Shown: positions 1 through 10,451 of the stretch, piece by piece | Numbering within the stretch: position 1 is the first letter of the stretch | Layout: each line of letters opens with the position of its first letter | Position numbers and translations under genes: made by a program | Assembly (NCBI GenBank): GCA_007134165.1 | Contig: SLLJ01000171.1 | Span: forward strand, 1 to 36,900 | Direction of reading: 5' to 3' | DNA length: 36,900 nt | From: Nitriliruptoraceae bacterium | GTDB taxonomy: Bacteria > Actinomycetota > Nitriliruptoria > Nitriliruptorales > Nitriliruptoraceae | The notes under the pieces: generated by a model | What the model was told of the DNA's origin: nothing | What the model saw: only the letters and a program-made list of their open reading frames with translations | Database searches by the model: none

Positions 1-129
1 GACCCTGGCGGCAAGGACCCTGGCGGCAAGGACGCCGATCGCGACGAGCCGCACGACACGGCCGGTGTCGACCCCCTGGCCGAGGCGTTCCGCGACCACG
101 GTCTCGACGAGGGCCTCGAGCGGCGGTGA
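1..129 (+). CDS. C-terminal fragment of a CDS truncated by the window edge; low-complexity tail (DPGGKDPGGKDADRDEPHDTAGVDPLAEAFRDHGLDEGLERR*)
   Basis: Frame 1 is open from base 1 to a TGA at 127-129; 15-bp direct repeat gaccctggcggcaag x2 at 1-30. Confidence 0.5.
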   Translation, partial: DPGGKDPGGKDADRDEPHDTAGVDPLAEAFRDHGLDEGLERR

Positions 130-148
130 GCCGGTTGCGGGCCACCGC

Positions 149-1525
149 TCAGCGGCACACCGGGCTGATCGTCGGCCAGGGATTGACCCAGACACCCCCG
201 TAGCGCCGGCCCAGATGCAGATGCGGCGGGGTGGTACGGGCATTGCCGGTGTTGCCCACCGTGCCGATCGTCTGCCCCCGGCTGACCGGGCTGCCGACCC
301 CGATGCCCTCGGCGAGCGCGAGCAGGTGCGCGTTGTACCACTCGCTGCCGTCGCCGCTCCGGTAGGTGACGGTGATGCCGCCGAGCCGGCTGGGACGACT
401 CGGCGGGTTGGTGCGAACCACCACGCCGTCGGCGACCGCGACCACGGGCGTGCCCCGGCTGGCGAAGAGGTCGTTGCCCTGGTGGGTGCGGCCGCCGGAG
501 CGCGGGAACCCCCAGTCGTTGATGACGTCACGTCCGGCGACCACACCCGGCACCGGACACAGGATGCCCCCCGAGACCGGCGGTCCGCCGTGGGCACCCG
601 CGGCGGGTGCGGCCGCTGCCGCAGCAGCCGCCGCCGCCCGTCGGGCCGCCTCCTCCTCGCGGGCCCGTTGCTCGGCCAGCTCCTGGCGGAGTTCGCGCTC
701 CCGGGCCTCCACCCGAGTCACCGTGTCCTCGAGTTCGCTGGCCGAGACCTGCAGGTTGTCGAGCAGCTCACGCTGACGCCGCTCGTCGCGGGTGATCTCA
801 TCGGCGATGAGCGTTGCCTGCTCCCGCAGCTGCTCGACCGCGGTCAGCGTGACCGCCGCCTCGAGGGCGGTCTGGACCGCGGCGGCCCGCGCCCGGGCGG
901 CCTCGTCAGCCAACTCTTCACGCTGCTCGCGCAGCTCCGCGACCAGGTGCACGGTGGCCTCCTGGTCGTCCACGACGACCTGCAGGTGGCGCATCCCGAC
1001 CGAGTAGCGGTTGGGATCCTCCGCACGTCGCAGCAGTTCGAGCATCGCCGAGCCACGGACCCCGCCGATCGTGCCGTACTTGAACCCGTCCACGACCTGC
1101 TGATCGAGCACCGCCTCCTGCTCGGCGAGCTCGAGTTCAGCCTCGACCCTCCGTCGCTCGGCGAGTTCGTGCTCGGCCTCGGATCGTGCCTGCTCGACCC
1201 GGGCGTCGGCCAGCGCCTCCTCGGCGAGCACGACCTGCCCCTCAGCCGCCACGAGTCGGGCCCGGGCGTCCTCGAGGGCGACGCCCACCGACGCCAACTC
1301 CTGCTCGGCGGCCCGGATCTCGGAGCGAACCTCCGACAGCTCCTCGTTGCGCAGTTCCGCCTCGGTAGCCGCCTGCTCGACCTTCCGGAGCAGCTCGCCC
1401 GTGCTCGGAGCCGCGGCGGCGAGGCCCGCCGGTACCAGCAGCACCGCCACCATGGACGCGGCGAGCAGCGCGGAACGCCACCATCGCCGGGTACGCGGCA
1501 TCTGCGGTTGCATCACGCCTCGCAA
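149..1525 (-). CDS. Secreted M23/LytM-type peptidoglycan metallopeptidase with long coiled-coil N-terminal region
   Basis: Signal/TM-like N-terminus (WWRSALLAASMVAVLLVPAGLAAAA), extended Glu/Ala/Arg coiled coil, C-terminal HQGNDLFA ... HLHLG motifs of M23 peptidases. Confidence 0.88.
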   Translation of the reverse strand: MRGVMQPQMPRTRRWWRSALLAASMVAVLLVPAGLAAAAPSTGELLRKVEQAATEAELRNEELSEVRSEIRAAEQELASVGVALEDARARLVAAEGQVVLAEEALADARVEQARSEAEHELAERRRVEAELELAEQEAVLDQQVVDGFKYGTIGGVRGSAMLELLRRAEDPNRYSVGMRHLQVVVDDQEATVHLVAELREQREELADEAARARAAAVQTALEAAVTLTAVEQLREQATLIADEITRDERRQRELLDNLQVSASELEDTVTRVEARERELRQELAEQRAREEEAARRAAAAAAAAAAPAAGAHGGPPVSGGILCPVPGVVAGRDVINDWGFPRSGGRTHQGNDLFASRGTPVVAVADGVVVRTNPPSRPSRLGGITVTYRSGDGSEWYNAHLLALAEGIGVGSPVSRGQTIGTVGNTGNARTTPPHLHLGRRYGGVWVNPWPTISPVCR

Positions 1526-1676
1526 TCTCTCGAACGCCGACAGTTTCCGCGGTAGCGTACCGGGAACTCATCGCCCGACCTACGACCCGCGGTCCGTTCG
1601 GCCAGGAACGGAACGATTTCCTGCGAGACGTTCCACGCCGGTAGGCTCACTCGACGACCGACGGGGAGGGTGCAAC

Positions 1677-3476
1677 GTGCGCGACCAGGTGCTACGGATC
1701 GGCAACGCGTCCGGGTTCTACGGCGACCGGCACGAGGCCGCCCGCGAACTGGTCGAGGGCGGACCACTCGACGTGCTCACCGGCGACTACCTCGCCGAAC
1801 TGACGATGCTGATCCTGTGGCGGGCCCGCCAGAAGGCCCCCGAGACCGGCTACGCACGCAGCTTCCTGCGCCAGATGCGCGAGGTACTGCGCCCATGTCT
1901 CGACCGGGGCGTGCGGGTGGTGGTCAACGCCGGGGGGCTGAACCCCGCAGGCCTGGCCGACGCTCTGCGTGAGTTGGCCCACGAGCTCGGCCTCGACGTT
2001 CGTGTCGCCCATGTCGAGGGCGACGACCTCCTGCCCCGGCTCGAGGAGCTCACCGCAGCCGGCCACGGGCTCGACCACCTCGACACCGGCGCGCCGCTGT
2101 CCTCACTCGGGGTCCCTCCGCTGACCGCCAACGCCTACCTCGGCGGCTTCGGCATCGCCGAGGCCCTGCAGCAGGGCGCCGAGGTGGTCGTGACCGGTCG
2201 GGTGACCGACGCATCGCTGGTGGTCGGACCCGCGATCCACCGCTTCGGCTGGCAGCGCCTGGACTTCGACGCACTGGCCGGCGCGGTGGTGGCCGGACAC
2301 GTCATCGAATGCGGCGCGCAGGCCACCGGGGGCAACTATGCCTTCTTCCATGAGGTCCCAGGCCTCGAGCACGTCGGCTTCCCGATCGCCGAACTGCACC
2401 CCGACGGCAGCAGCGTGATCACCAAACACGAGGACACGGGAGGGCTGGTGTCCGTGGGCACCGTCACCGCTCAGTTGCTCTACGAGATCGGCGGCCCCCG
2501 CTATGCCAACCCGGACGTCACCGCCCGGTTCGACACCATCCGGCTGCACGCCGACGGGGCAGACCGAGTCCGGATCGACGGCGTACGTGGCGAGCCGCCG
2601 CCACCCCAGCTCAAGGTCGCGGTCAACACCCTGGGCGGGTTCCGCAACCGCGCGACGTTCGTGCTGACCGGCCTGGACATTCCGGCCAAGGCCGAACTGG
2701 TGCGCCGCCAACTCGCGGCGCGCATCGACCTGGACGCGCTCGACGAGGTGGACTGGCGCCTGGTCCGTTCCGACCATGCCGACGCCGAGGACAACGCGGC
2801 CGCGAGTGCGACCCTGACCCTCACCGTCAAGCACCACGATCCGACCGCGATCGGGCGCCACGGCTTCGCTGACGCGTGCGTGGCGATCGGGCTGGCCAGC
2901 TACCCCGGCTTCACCCTCACCGCACCGCCGGCCGACGCCGAGCCCTTCGGCCGCTACTGGCCGGCCCTGGTCCCCGCCCGCGTGGTCGAGGAAGAGGTGG
3001 TCGGGCCGGACGGACAGCGCACCCGGCTGCCGTCGGCAGGTGCCGAGCACGGCGTGGCACTGGCCGACCGACCGGCCCCGGAGCACGCGGCAGCCGGCGC
3101 CGGCCACGACCCGCAGGCACCCACCCGGCAGGTCCCGCTCGGCACCCTGGTCGGCGCCCGGTCGGGCGACAAGGGCGGGGATGCCAACATCGGTCTCTGG
3201 GTCCGCGACCCGAGCCACCTCGGTTGGCTCGAACACGTCGCCGGAACACCGGAGGCGGTGCGTCGCCTGCTGCCCGAGGCCGCCGACCTCGACGTCAGCG
3301 TCCACCCGTTTCCCAACCTGCTCGCCGTCAACGTCGTCGTGCACGGGCTGCTCGGCGACGGGGTGGCTTCGGCGACCCGGCCCGATCCGCAGGCCAAGGG
3401 CCTCGGGGAGTACCTGCGCTCCCGGTTCGTGGACGTCCCGGCCGCGCTGCTCGACCATCAACTCGAAGCGCGGTAG
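1677..3476 (+). CDS. AtuA-family (acyclic terpene utilization / DUF1446-like) protein
   Basis: VRDQVLRIGNASGFYGDR... N-terminus; C-terminal LGTLVGARSGDKGGDANIGLWVRD typical of the AtuA family; GTG start at 1677, downstream of the computed ORF start. Confidence 0.8.
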   Translation: MRDQVLRIGNASGFYGDRHEAARELVEGGPLDVLTGDYLAELTMLILWRARQKAPETGYARSFLRQMREVLRPCLDRGVRVVVNAGGLNPAGLADALRELAHELGLDVRVAHVEGDDLLPRLEELTAAGHGLDHLDTGAPLSSLGVPPLTANAYLGGFGIAEALQQGAEVVVTGRVTDASLVVGPAIHRFGWQRLDFDALAGAVVAGHVIECGAQATGGNYAFFHEVPGLEHVGFPIAELHPDGSSVITKHEDTGGLVSVGTVTAQLLYEIGGPRYANPDVTARFDTIRLHADGADRVRIDGVRGEPPPPQLKVAVNTLGGFRNRATFVLTGLDIPAKAELVRRQLAARIDLDALDEVDWRLVRSDHADAEDNAAASATLTLTVKHHDPTAIGRHGFADACVAIGLASYPGFTLTAPPADAEPFGRYWPALVPARVVEEEVVGPDGQRTRLPSAGAEHGVALADRPAPEHAAAGAGHDPQAPTRQVPLGTLVGARSGDKGGDANIGLWVRDPSHLGWLEHVAGTPEAVRRLLPEAADLDVSVHPFPNLLAVNVVVHGLLGDGVASATRPDPQAKGLGEYLRSRFVDVPAALLDHQLEAR

Positions 3477-4393
3477 CGCATCCGCTCGCCGCTGCCGGTT
3501 CGCAGCACGGCTCCCGCCGTGAACAGCGCATCGAGCCGGCCGGCAACCTCCTCAGGCGCCCGACCCAGCGCGGCCGCCAACGAGGCCACGGTCGCCACCC
3601 GCTGTGCCCGCAGCTCGGCGAGCAGCACCTCCTCCTCGGCGGCCTCCGCACCGTCTCCGGCGGCCAGGCGCCAGGCGGTGGCGGCGGCCCGCTCGACCGC
3701 TTCGACCAGCGGAGTGAGGTCCTCAACCCCCGGGGGTTCCCCGAGATGCTCGAGCAGCGCCGCCGGGTCCACGACCGGGGCCGGGTGCAGTTCGATCGCA
3801 TCGAGGTCAGCGCGCGCCGCCTCGAGACCGGCGGACACGTCCACCCGCTCGAGCAGGGGGCGGGCGCTACCTCCGCCCCGCTCGGCCCGAACCGCGTGGA
3901 GCAGGTCCTCGCGGCTGCGTCCCCGCAGCACCAGCAGCAACGTCGGAGTGCGGTCCAGGCGCAGGGCGGCGGCGACGTGCACTGCCGCCAGATGCCGGCA
4001 GGGCGTCAGCGCGGGCTCACAGGTGCAGCGCATCTGGAGCATCTCGGTCGCAGGGATCAGCGGAACCCCCACCGTGTCGAACAACTCGAGGGCTTCCATC
4101 GGCAGCTGCCCCTCGAGCAGGGCGGCCGTGAAGCGCACCTCGGACGCAAGGGCCTCGATCGCCGCAGCCCAGACCGCGTCATCCGGGACCGGCCAGCAGC
4201 ACTCCGCCCGGACCTCGGTCAGCCGGTCCTCGCGGACCTTGCCGGCGATGCGACCCGGCTCGATCACCAGGTCGGTGACCGCGCCCCGTCGCGCCAGCGC
4301 CTGCCCGCGCTGCACGTCGCGAGCGACGGCCGGCGGCCCACTGGTCAGCACCTCACGCCACCGCGCGCCCCAACCAGGAGCCTCCGCGTTCAC
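3458..4393 (-). CDS. SWIM zinc-finger domain protein
   Basis: CTCEPALTPCRHLAAVHVA matches the SWIM CxCx(n)CxH pattern; directly downstream of and overlapping the SNF2 helicase, a common pairing. Confidence 0.85.
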   Translation of the reverse strand: MNAEAPGWGARWREVLTSGPPAVARDVQRGQALARRGAVTDLVIEPGRIAGKVREDRLTEVRAECCWPVPDDAVWAAAIEALASEVRFTAALLEGQLPMEALELFDTVGVPLIPATEMLQMRCTCEPALTPCRHLAAVHVAAALRLDRTPTLLLVLRGRSREDLLHAVRAERGGGSARPLLERVDVSAGLEAARADLDAIELHPAPVVDPAALLEHLGEPPGVEDLTPLVEAVERAAATAWRLAAGDGAEAAEEEVLLAELRAQRVATVASLAAALGRAPEEVAGRLDALFTAGAVLRTGSGERMRYRASS

Positions 4394-7300
4394 GCCCGCC
4401 CTCCCGGCAGCGCGGTCAGCGTCGGACGCGCCACCTCGACGTCCTCGTCCTCATCGGCGAGCCCGACGGTGGACAGCGACACCAGTTCGCGCAGCTCGTC
4501 GTCGTCGAGCTCGGTGATCCAGGTCTCGCCACTGCCCACGATCGCATCCGCCAGCGACCGTTTGCGCTCGAGCACCCCGGCGATGCGGTCCTCGACCGTC
4601 CCGGCGGTCACCAGCGTGTGCACCGTGACCGCCCGGGTCTGGCCGATGCGGTGGGCGCGGTCGGTGGCCTGGTCCTCGACCGCAGGGTTCCACCACCGGT
4701 CGTAGTGCAGCACATGGCTGGCCCGGGTCAGGTTGAGCCCGGTCCCGCCCGCACGCAGCGACACGATCAGCAGCGGGGAGGCCTCCTCGTCGACCTGGAA
4801 GCGATCCACCATCTCGTCGCGGGCGCTCAGCGGTACGCCGCCGTGCAGGAAGGGCACGCCGGGAAGGTCGACGTGCTCGCCGAGGTGGCGAACGAGCAAC
4901 TCGCCCATCTCGCGGTACTGCGTGAACACCAGTGCACGCTCGTCCGCATCGACGAGCTCAGCGAGGATCTCGGTCGCGCGCGCGAGCTTGCCGGAACGGC
5001 CGGGCAGCCGAGAGCCGTCCCGCAGGTACTGCGCCGGGTGGTTGCAGATCTGCTTGAGCGCGGTCAACAGCGCCAGGATCCGGCCGCGGCGCTCGAACGC
5101 CGAAGCGCCGAGCCCACCACCCCGGAACGCCTCGTCGACGGCGGCCTGATACAGGCTGGCCTGCTCCCGGGTCAGGGTGCAGGCGACCGTGACCTCCTGC
5201 TTGGGCGGAAGATCGACCGAGACCTCCGCGTCGTTCTTGTGCCGGCGCAGGAGGAACGGCGCCACCAGACGACGCAGACGCCGGGCGGCATCGGCATCGT
5301 GCCAGCGTTCGATGGGCACGGCGAAGCGTTCGTTGAAGGCCCGCTGCGAGCCCAGCAGGCCCGGGTTGGTCGCATCGACGATGGACCACAGCTCCGACAG
5401 GCGGTTCTCCAGCGGCGTACCGGTCATCGCGACACGCGCCCGGCTGGTCAGCGACCGCGCGGCCCGCGCCCCCTTGGAGCTCGGGTTCTTGATCTGCTGG
5501 GCCTCGTCGAGCACGACAACGTCCCAGTCGACGTCCTCGAGCAGCCCGATGTCCCGGCGCAGCAGGGCGTAGCTGGTCACCGACACCGAACCGGGCCGGA
5601 AGTCCCGCCGCGAGACGGCCCGCTCCGGGCCGTGGTGCCGCAGCACCTCGAGATCTGGGGCGAAACGGGCCAGCTCACGCTCCCAGTTGCCCACAACCGA
5701 GGTGGGGCAGACGACCAGATGGGGGCGGTCGCCCGGCCGCGACGCCAGCAGCGCGATCGCCATCAGGGTCTTGCCCAATCCCATCTCGTCGGCGAGCACC
5801 GCGCCCATGCCCAGGTCGGTCAGTTGTTGGAGCCAGGCGACCCCCCGCTCCTGGTAGGGCCGCAGGTTGCCCGAGATCCCCACGATACGCGCCTCGCTGA
5901 GCTCCCCGGCGGCGCGCAGGCGTCCGATGGCCTCGGCGAGATCACCATCGGCGAAGGCCTCGACCAGGCCCAGATCCTCCACACGGTGCTGACCGGAGAG
6001 GGCGGCAGCCAGCGCCTCGGCAAGCTCCAGGGTCCCGGACTGCCCCGCCAGCTGTCCGACGAGTTCGGCCTCGTCGGCGTCGATACGCACCCACGATCCT
6101 CGCCAGCGCACCAGCGGACGCCCCATCGAGACCAGTTGCGCGAACTCGTCCGGGGTGAGTTCGTCATCGCCGATCGCGACCTCGTAGCGCAGGTCGGTCA
6201 GCGACGTCAGGGCCAGCGGCGGTGCACCTTCGACCCGGGGCGGCTCGGCCGACGATCGACCCAGCCGCACCCGAAGCCGCAGACGTCGCTCTGAAGCGTC
6301 GCGCAGCTCGGGCGGAACCTCGACAGCGATCCCGGCCGCGGACAGCGCCGAAGACCCGCCAGTGATCAACTCGGCGACCTCGGCCACGCTCAGATCGAGA
6401 CCACGTGGCTCGGCCTCCGAGAGGCTGCGGTCCAGGGGCGGGAACAGGCGGGCCCCGGCCGCAAGACCCCGCACCAGCGCCATCTCGGGATCGCGGAGCA
6501 CGTGCCCGCCGACCTCGAGCGGCGCGCCCGGCTGCTCCCAGACCTGCGCCGCCAAGACCCGGGCGTCGGCGTCGTCGGGCGCCTGCAGGAGGAAGGTCAG
6601 ACGCCACGGGAGGTCGACCGCAGCCAGCCGCGACGCGAGGTGCTCGGAGCCGTCATCGCCGGTGTCCGGCGGCTCGAGCCGCAGCAGCAGGCGCAGTTCC
6701 ACCTCGCGGTCATCGCCAAGGACCGGCTCGGCCCACTCGGCCAGGTCCGCGCCGAGGCGGTCGGCCGGCACCCGCAGGTGCGCAACGGTCGGGTCACTGC
6801 CGATGAGCGCTTCGGCCCACATCTCCCCGAAGGCCCGTCGGGGGCCCCGGCGCCGCGGATCCACCTCCGGACGCCGGCCCTCGCGGGCGCAGGCGTCCGC
6901 GACCGCATCCAGGAAGGCCCGCAGGAGTTCCAAGGGCTCCCACAGACCCCCGGCTGGACGTCGCAGCGCGTGCGCCGCCACCGGCAGACCCGCAGCCAGC
7001 TGCTCGAGCCGCCCGTCGACCGGCGCAGCCACCCGCCAGGAGGCGATCGCGGTGCCGGGCACCTCCGCAGGTCGTAGCGTGGGCAGCAGGCGACCAGCAG
7101 CGACGAGCTCCAGCGCGAGCTTGGAAGCCACACTCCAGGCCAGGACCGACGCCGAGGGCCGCGACCAGGCCGGCAGGTCGGATCCCGGGGGCAGGGTCGC
7201 CAGGCGTCGGATCGTGGTGAGCACCGGCAACCCTCGCGCGGGGCGATCAGCGGGCGTGAGGCCCTCGGGTCCGAGAGCGACGCTGGGTAGCAGCAACGTC

Positions 7301-7431
7301 TCACCGCCCGGGAGCCCGAGCCGTTGCGCATCGTGATCCAGGTCACCGCCGTCGGACCGCCACAGCGCGAACCGGCCGCCCGCCGGCACCAGGGCACCGG
7401 GGACGAAGGTCAGCTGCGGCCGATCGGACAC
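4390..7431 (-). CDS. SNF2/DEAD-box family helicase
   Basis: DEMGLGKTLMAIALL (Walker A region), DEAQQIKNP (DEAx), LVFTQYREM...GGTGLNLTRASHVLHYDRWWNPAVEDQATDRAHRIGQ. Start uncertain; GTG at 7431 (VSDRPQLTFVPG) chosen, ORF is open to 7575. Confidence 0.88.
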   Translation of the reverse strand: MSDRPQLTFVPGALVPAGGRFALWRSDGGDLDHDAQRLGLPGGETLLLPSVALGPEGLTPADRPARGLPVLTTIRRLATLPPGSDLPAWSRPSASVLAWSVASKLALELVAAGRLLPTLRPAEVPGTAIASWRVAAPVDGRLEQLAAGLPVAAHALRRPAGGLWEPLELLRAFLDAVADACAREGRRPEVDPRRRGPRRAFGEMWAEALIGSDPTVAHLRVPADRLGADLAEWAEPVLGDDREVELRLLLRLEPPDTGDDGSEHLASRLAAVDLPWRLTFLLQAPDDADARVLAAQVWEQPGAPLEVGGHVLRDPEMALVRGLAAGARLFPPLDRSLSEAEPRGLDLSVAEVAELITGGSSALSAAGIAVEVPPELRDASERRLRLRVRLGRSSAEPPRVEGAPPLALTSLTDLRYEVAIGDDELTPDEFAQLVSMGRPLVRWRGSWVRIDADEAELVGQLAGQSGTLELAEALAAALSGQHRVEDLGLVEAFADGDLAEAIGRLRAAGELSEARIVGISGNLRPYQERGVAWLQQLTDLGMGAVLADEMGLGKTLMAIALLASRPGDRPHLVVCPTSVVGNWERELARFAPDLEVLRHHGPERAVSRRDFRPGSVSVTSYALLRRDIGLLEDVDWDVVVLDEAQQIKNPSSKGARAARSLTSRARVAMTGTPLENRLSELWSIVDATNPGLLGSQRAFNERFAVPIERWHDADAARRLRRLVAPFLLRRHKNDAEVSVDLPPKQEVTVACTLTREQASLYQAAVDEAFRGGGLGASAFERRGRILALLTALKQICNHPAQYLRDGSRLPGRSGKLARATEILAELVDADERALVFTQYREMGELLVRHLGEHVDLPGVPFLHGGVPLSARDEMVDRFQVDEEASPLLIVSLRAGGTGLNLTRASHVLHYDRWWNPAVEDQATDRAHRIGQTRAVTVHTLVTAGTVEDRIAGVLERKRSLADAIVGSGETWITELDDDELRELVSLSTVGLADEDEDVEVARPTLTALPGGRA

Positions 7432-7619
7432 TGCGGGCCCTGACTCGTCATGGGGATCGCTCAGCGTACTCGTTCGCGCCCGCGGGACCCGTCGGTCGGG
7501 TCGTTCGACGACATCCAAGGCCTGCAGCGGGCCGAACCCTGAGCAGGTCCGCACCAACCGCGGCCCGCCCGTCACTCCTCCCCCCTACGCTGGGAGGACT
7601 CCCATATCCGGAGGAACTC

Positions 7620-7868
7620 GTGACCCGTCCAGCTTCCACGATGGCACCCAACGCCCTCGACACGACCCTGGCCTGGCTACGTCAGGAGTTTCCGGCCTGG
7701 CAGTTCAGCGTCGACGAGACCGCGACCTGGCAGGGAACCCTGCGTCCGCTGTGGATCGCCCGCCGCACCGGACATCATCCGCAGTCCGAGCTCACCGCCG
7801 CCAAGCTGCACACCCGGCTGAGCGACTACGAGTCCCGCCAACAGCGGCGGCGCGCCGCCGCCAACTGA
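7620..7868 (+). CDS. Small conserved-type hypothetical protein (82 aa)
   Basis: GTG start preceded by GGAGG RBS (ccggaggaactcGTG); divergent from the helicase. Confidence 0.65.
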   Translation: MTRPASTMAPNALDTTLAWLRQEFPAWQFSVDETATWQGTLRPLWIARRTGHHPQSELTAAKLHTRLSDYESRQQRRRAAAN

Positions 7869-7910
7869 CCGGAGGGACCCTGTGAGCCGCGCTCGCCGGC
7901 CACTGCGCCG

Positions 7911-9077
7911 GTGACGGCGCTGGACCTCGGACTGGTCGTCCTGGTCCTCTTGGCGCTCGTCGCTGGGTTCCGAGTGGGCCTGGTGGCGCGAATCGCCAGC
8001 TGGGCTGGCCTCATTGCCGGCGTCCTGGCCACGTGGTGGACGGCACCCCAACTGCTTGCCGTGCTGCCCACCACCGAACCCCGCTTGCGCTTCGTCGCGG
8101 TCTTGACGCTGGGGCTCACGCTGCTCGTGATGTTGTCTGCTGGCTTCAGCCTTCTCGGGGGGCGGGTCCGGCGTTGGATCCGTCGCTGGATCGTGCTCGA
8201 CGTGATCGACCGGTCGGCTGGCGCGGTGGCCGGGGTGCTGGTCCTCGCACTCCTGGTCTGGGTCCTGGCTCCGATCGCTGCCGCCGTACCGGGCGGGCTC
8301 GCCCGTCAGGTGCGCTCCTCGGTAGCGGTTGCTGCCATGGCCGAGTTCGCACCGCCACCCCCGGATGCGGTGGGACTGGTTCGTCGAGCGATCGACCTCA
8401 GCGGTATCCCGCTGGTGCTCGACGTCTTCGAGTCCGCACCAGCGGTCGGCTCACCTCCAGGGGACCTCGATCTCGCCGGGCCGAGCACGCAACAGGCTGC
8501 CGCCTCCGTGGTCCGCATCGACGCACGTGGCTGCAATCGGCGCAGCAGCGGATCGGGCTTCGTGCTCGACACCAACCTCGTGGTCACCAACGCCCATGTG
8601 GTCGCGGGAGCCGAGGCCCTCCTCGTTCATACCCCGCGGGGCCTGCCCCGAGACGCCGAGGTGGTGGCGTTCGACGCCGACCGCGATCTGGCGCTGCTGG
8701 CGGTCGATGGCCTCGACCTCCCGGCCCTCGCCCGCGGGCCGGCCAGCGTCCAGTCGCACGCGTTCGTGATCGGGCACCCCGGCGGTCAGGAGACGCAGCG
8801 GGTTGCGCCGGTCCGCATCGACCGGCGCCGCGAGGCGATCGGCCGGGACATCTTCGACGACCGCCCGGCCTCCCGCCGGGTCCTGGTGCTCGCCGCCGAC
8901 CTCGAACGCGGGGACTCCGGAGCACCAGTGATCGACGCTGAGGGCCGAGTGGTGGGTGTCGTCTTCGCGGTCAGTCCCGATCGGCCGACGACCGCCTTCG
9001 CGCTCGACGACACCGAGCTCGATGCCTTCCTCGCCCAGCCAATCAGCCGTGCAGAGGCCAGCCGCTGCCTGATGTGA
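7911..9077 (+). CDS. MarP-like membrane serine protease (CvpA-type TM domain + trypsin-like domain)
   Basis: Four hydrophobic N-terminal segments, then TNAHVV (His), DRDLALL (Asp), GDSGAPV (Ser) catalytic triad motifs. Confidence 0.87.
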   Translation: MTALDLGLVVLVLLALVAGFRVGLVARIASWAGLIAGVLATWWTAPQLLAVLPTTEPRLRFVAVLTLGLTLLVMLSAGFSLLGGRVRRWIRRWIVLDVIDRSAGAVAGVLVLALLVWVLAPIAAAVPGGLARQVRSSVAVAAMAEFAPPPPDAVGLVRRAIDLSGIPLVLDVFESAPAVGSPPGDLDLAGPSTQQAAASVVRIDARGCNRRSSGSGFVLDTNLVVTNAHVVAGAEALLVHTPRGLPRDAEVVAFDADRDLALLAVDGLDLPALARGPASVQSHAFVIGHPGGQETQRVAPVRIDRRREAIGRDIFDDRPASRRVLVLAADLERGDSGAPVIDAEGRVVGVVFAVSPDRPTTAFALDDTELDAFLAQPISRAEASRCLM

Positions 9078-9479
9078 CCACGCCTCCGGTCACGCCGGTC
9101 GGGATCCGCGCCGTGATCGAGTGGCGCTGCGGCCCGGGGCAGGGTGGCCGCGACGGCTGCCAGGGTGGGCGGCGTCCGACCGCGAGGACGGCCGATGCCA
9201 CCCACGGGGGCGCCCACACCACATCGCTGTCCTCTTCGCCCCGTCCCATCACGCCGGTCGCCCCCCATTCCCGACCGTTCAGCGCACAGCATAGAGCGCT
9301 CTTCGCAACACGACACCCAGCGGATGCGCGAAACCACCGCCCCCGCAAGGCTCGTGCAGCACCCGCCGGCCGACCGCCCACAGATCCGCGGTCACACCCC
9401 CTTCGTACGGTGGCAGGGCACCGACCGGCATCGTCGGTGCGTTCAACGCCACCCGACCGAGAGGTCCGATCGAGAGGCA

Positions 9480-9641
9480 ATGACCATGGATCTGCTCATC
9501 GCCCTGGGCGTGTGGGCCACGATCGTGCTCAGCGCGACGTGGCTGCTCGAGCGTCGCCCGGCCACCCCGTCACCCCGCGATCGTCACGACCCGGCGCCGT
9601 CACGGCCCGAGGTTCCGTTCCGTCGGCACGCTGCCCGGTGA
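9480..9641 (+). CDS. Small single-TM protein (53 aa)
   Basis: gagaggcaATG start; MTMDLLIALGVWATIVLSATWLLERRP... single hydrophobic helix with charged tail. Confidence 0.45.
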   Translation: MTMDLLIALGVWATIVLSATWLLERRPATPSPRDRHDPAPSRPEVPFRRHAAR

Positions 9642-9666
9642 TCGACGCCTCTCGGCTGCCCGGCGA

Positions 9667-10350
9667 TCAGACGCCAGCGGCCAACCGAGCGATGAGGACC
9701 CCGTGCATGCCGGCAGCGATGAGCACGAACAGGTGCCAGAGTTCGTGGTACCCGAACCACCGTGGCCACGGATCCGGGCGCTGGAGCGCGACGATCACGG
9801 CGCCCACGGTGTACAGCGCACCGCCGGCCAGCAGCAGCCCCACCGCGGCGGGTCCGGCGCCTGCCCACAGCCAGGGCAGCAGCAGGACGGGGAGCCACCC
9901 GAGGCTGAGGTAGACCGTGTTCGAGAACCCACGCGGGGGAGCGAACGGCAGCCACTCGACGATGACCCCGAGCGAGCCGCCAACCGACGCCGCAACGATC
10001 AGCGCCACCCCGGGCCAACCGTCCAGACCCAACACGCCGATACCGATCGCGGTCCCGGAGATCGCGGCGTAGATCCCGGTGTGGTCCAGGCGGAAGAGCC
10101 GCTCGTAGGTGGCTCCATCCCAGGGTTTGAGGTGAAGCAGTGCACTGAGCACCAGCATCACGGCGATCCCGACACCGAAGGACGCGACCCCCAGGCGCGT
10201 CCCGGGTGGGGTCAGGGCAACCCAGAGCGGCACCCCGGGCACGGCCAGGACGGCCGCAACCAGATGCGAGCGCCCTCGCAGTCGCGGCCTGACCGACGAC
10301 AACGCCCGTTCGGTGTTGATCGAGCGCTGAAGCGCAGTTCGCTGACCCAT
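9667..10350 (-). CDS. Hemolysin III / PAQR-family membrane protein
   Basis: Seven hydrophobic segments; ...RLDHTGIYAAISGT...GYHELWHLFVLIAAGMHG motifs of the family. Confidence 0.82.
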   Translation of the reverse strand: MGQRTALQRSINTERALSSVRPRLRGRSHLVAAVLAVPGVPLWVALTPPGTRLGVASFGVGIAVMLVLSALLHLKPWDGATYERLFRLDHTGIYAAISGTAIGIGVLGLDGWPGVALIVAASVGGSLGVIVEWLPFAPPRGFSNTVYLSLGWLPVLLLPWLWAGAGPAAVGLLLAGGALYTVGAVIVALQRPDPWPRWFGYHELWHLFVLIAAGMHGVLIARLAAGV

Positions 10351-10451
10351 ACCACCACCCTACCTCCCTCCGCAGCCAGCCATCAACGGTTCACTGAACT
10401 GGTTCGGCTCTCGGCCGATGAGACCCGCAGGTCCCACCGAGAGGGGAGCCG

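Noticed and set aside
65-1555. 496-aa plus-strand ORF opposite the M23 peptidase
   Set aside because: Antisense to a gene with clear catalytic motifs; no recognisable protein features.
2103-3461. 452-aa minus-strand ORF opposite the AtuA-family gene
   Set aside because: High-GC antisense shadow ORF.
9074-9913. 279-aa plus-strand ORF spanning the MarP-hemolysin III gap
   Set aside because: Pro/Arg/Ser-rich low-complexity translation, overlaps two better-supported genes; only the small ORF at 9480-9641 has an RBS and a TM-like segment.
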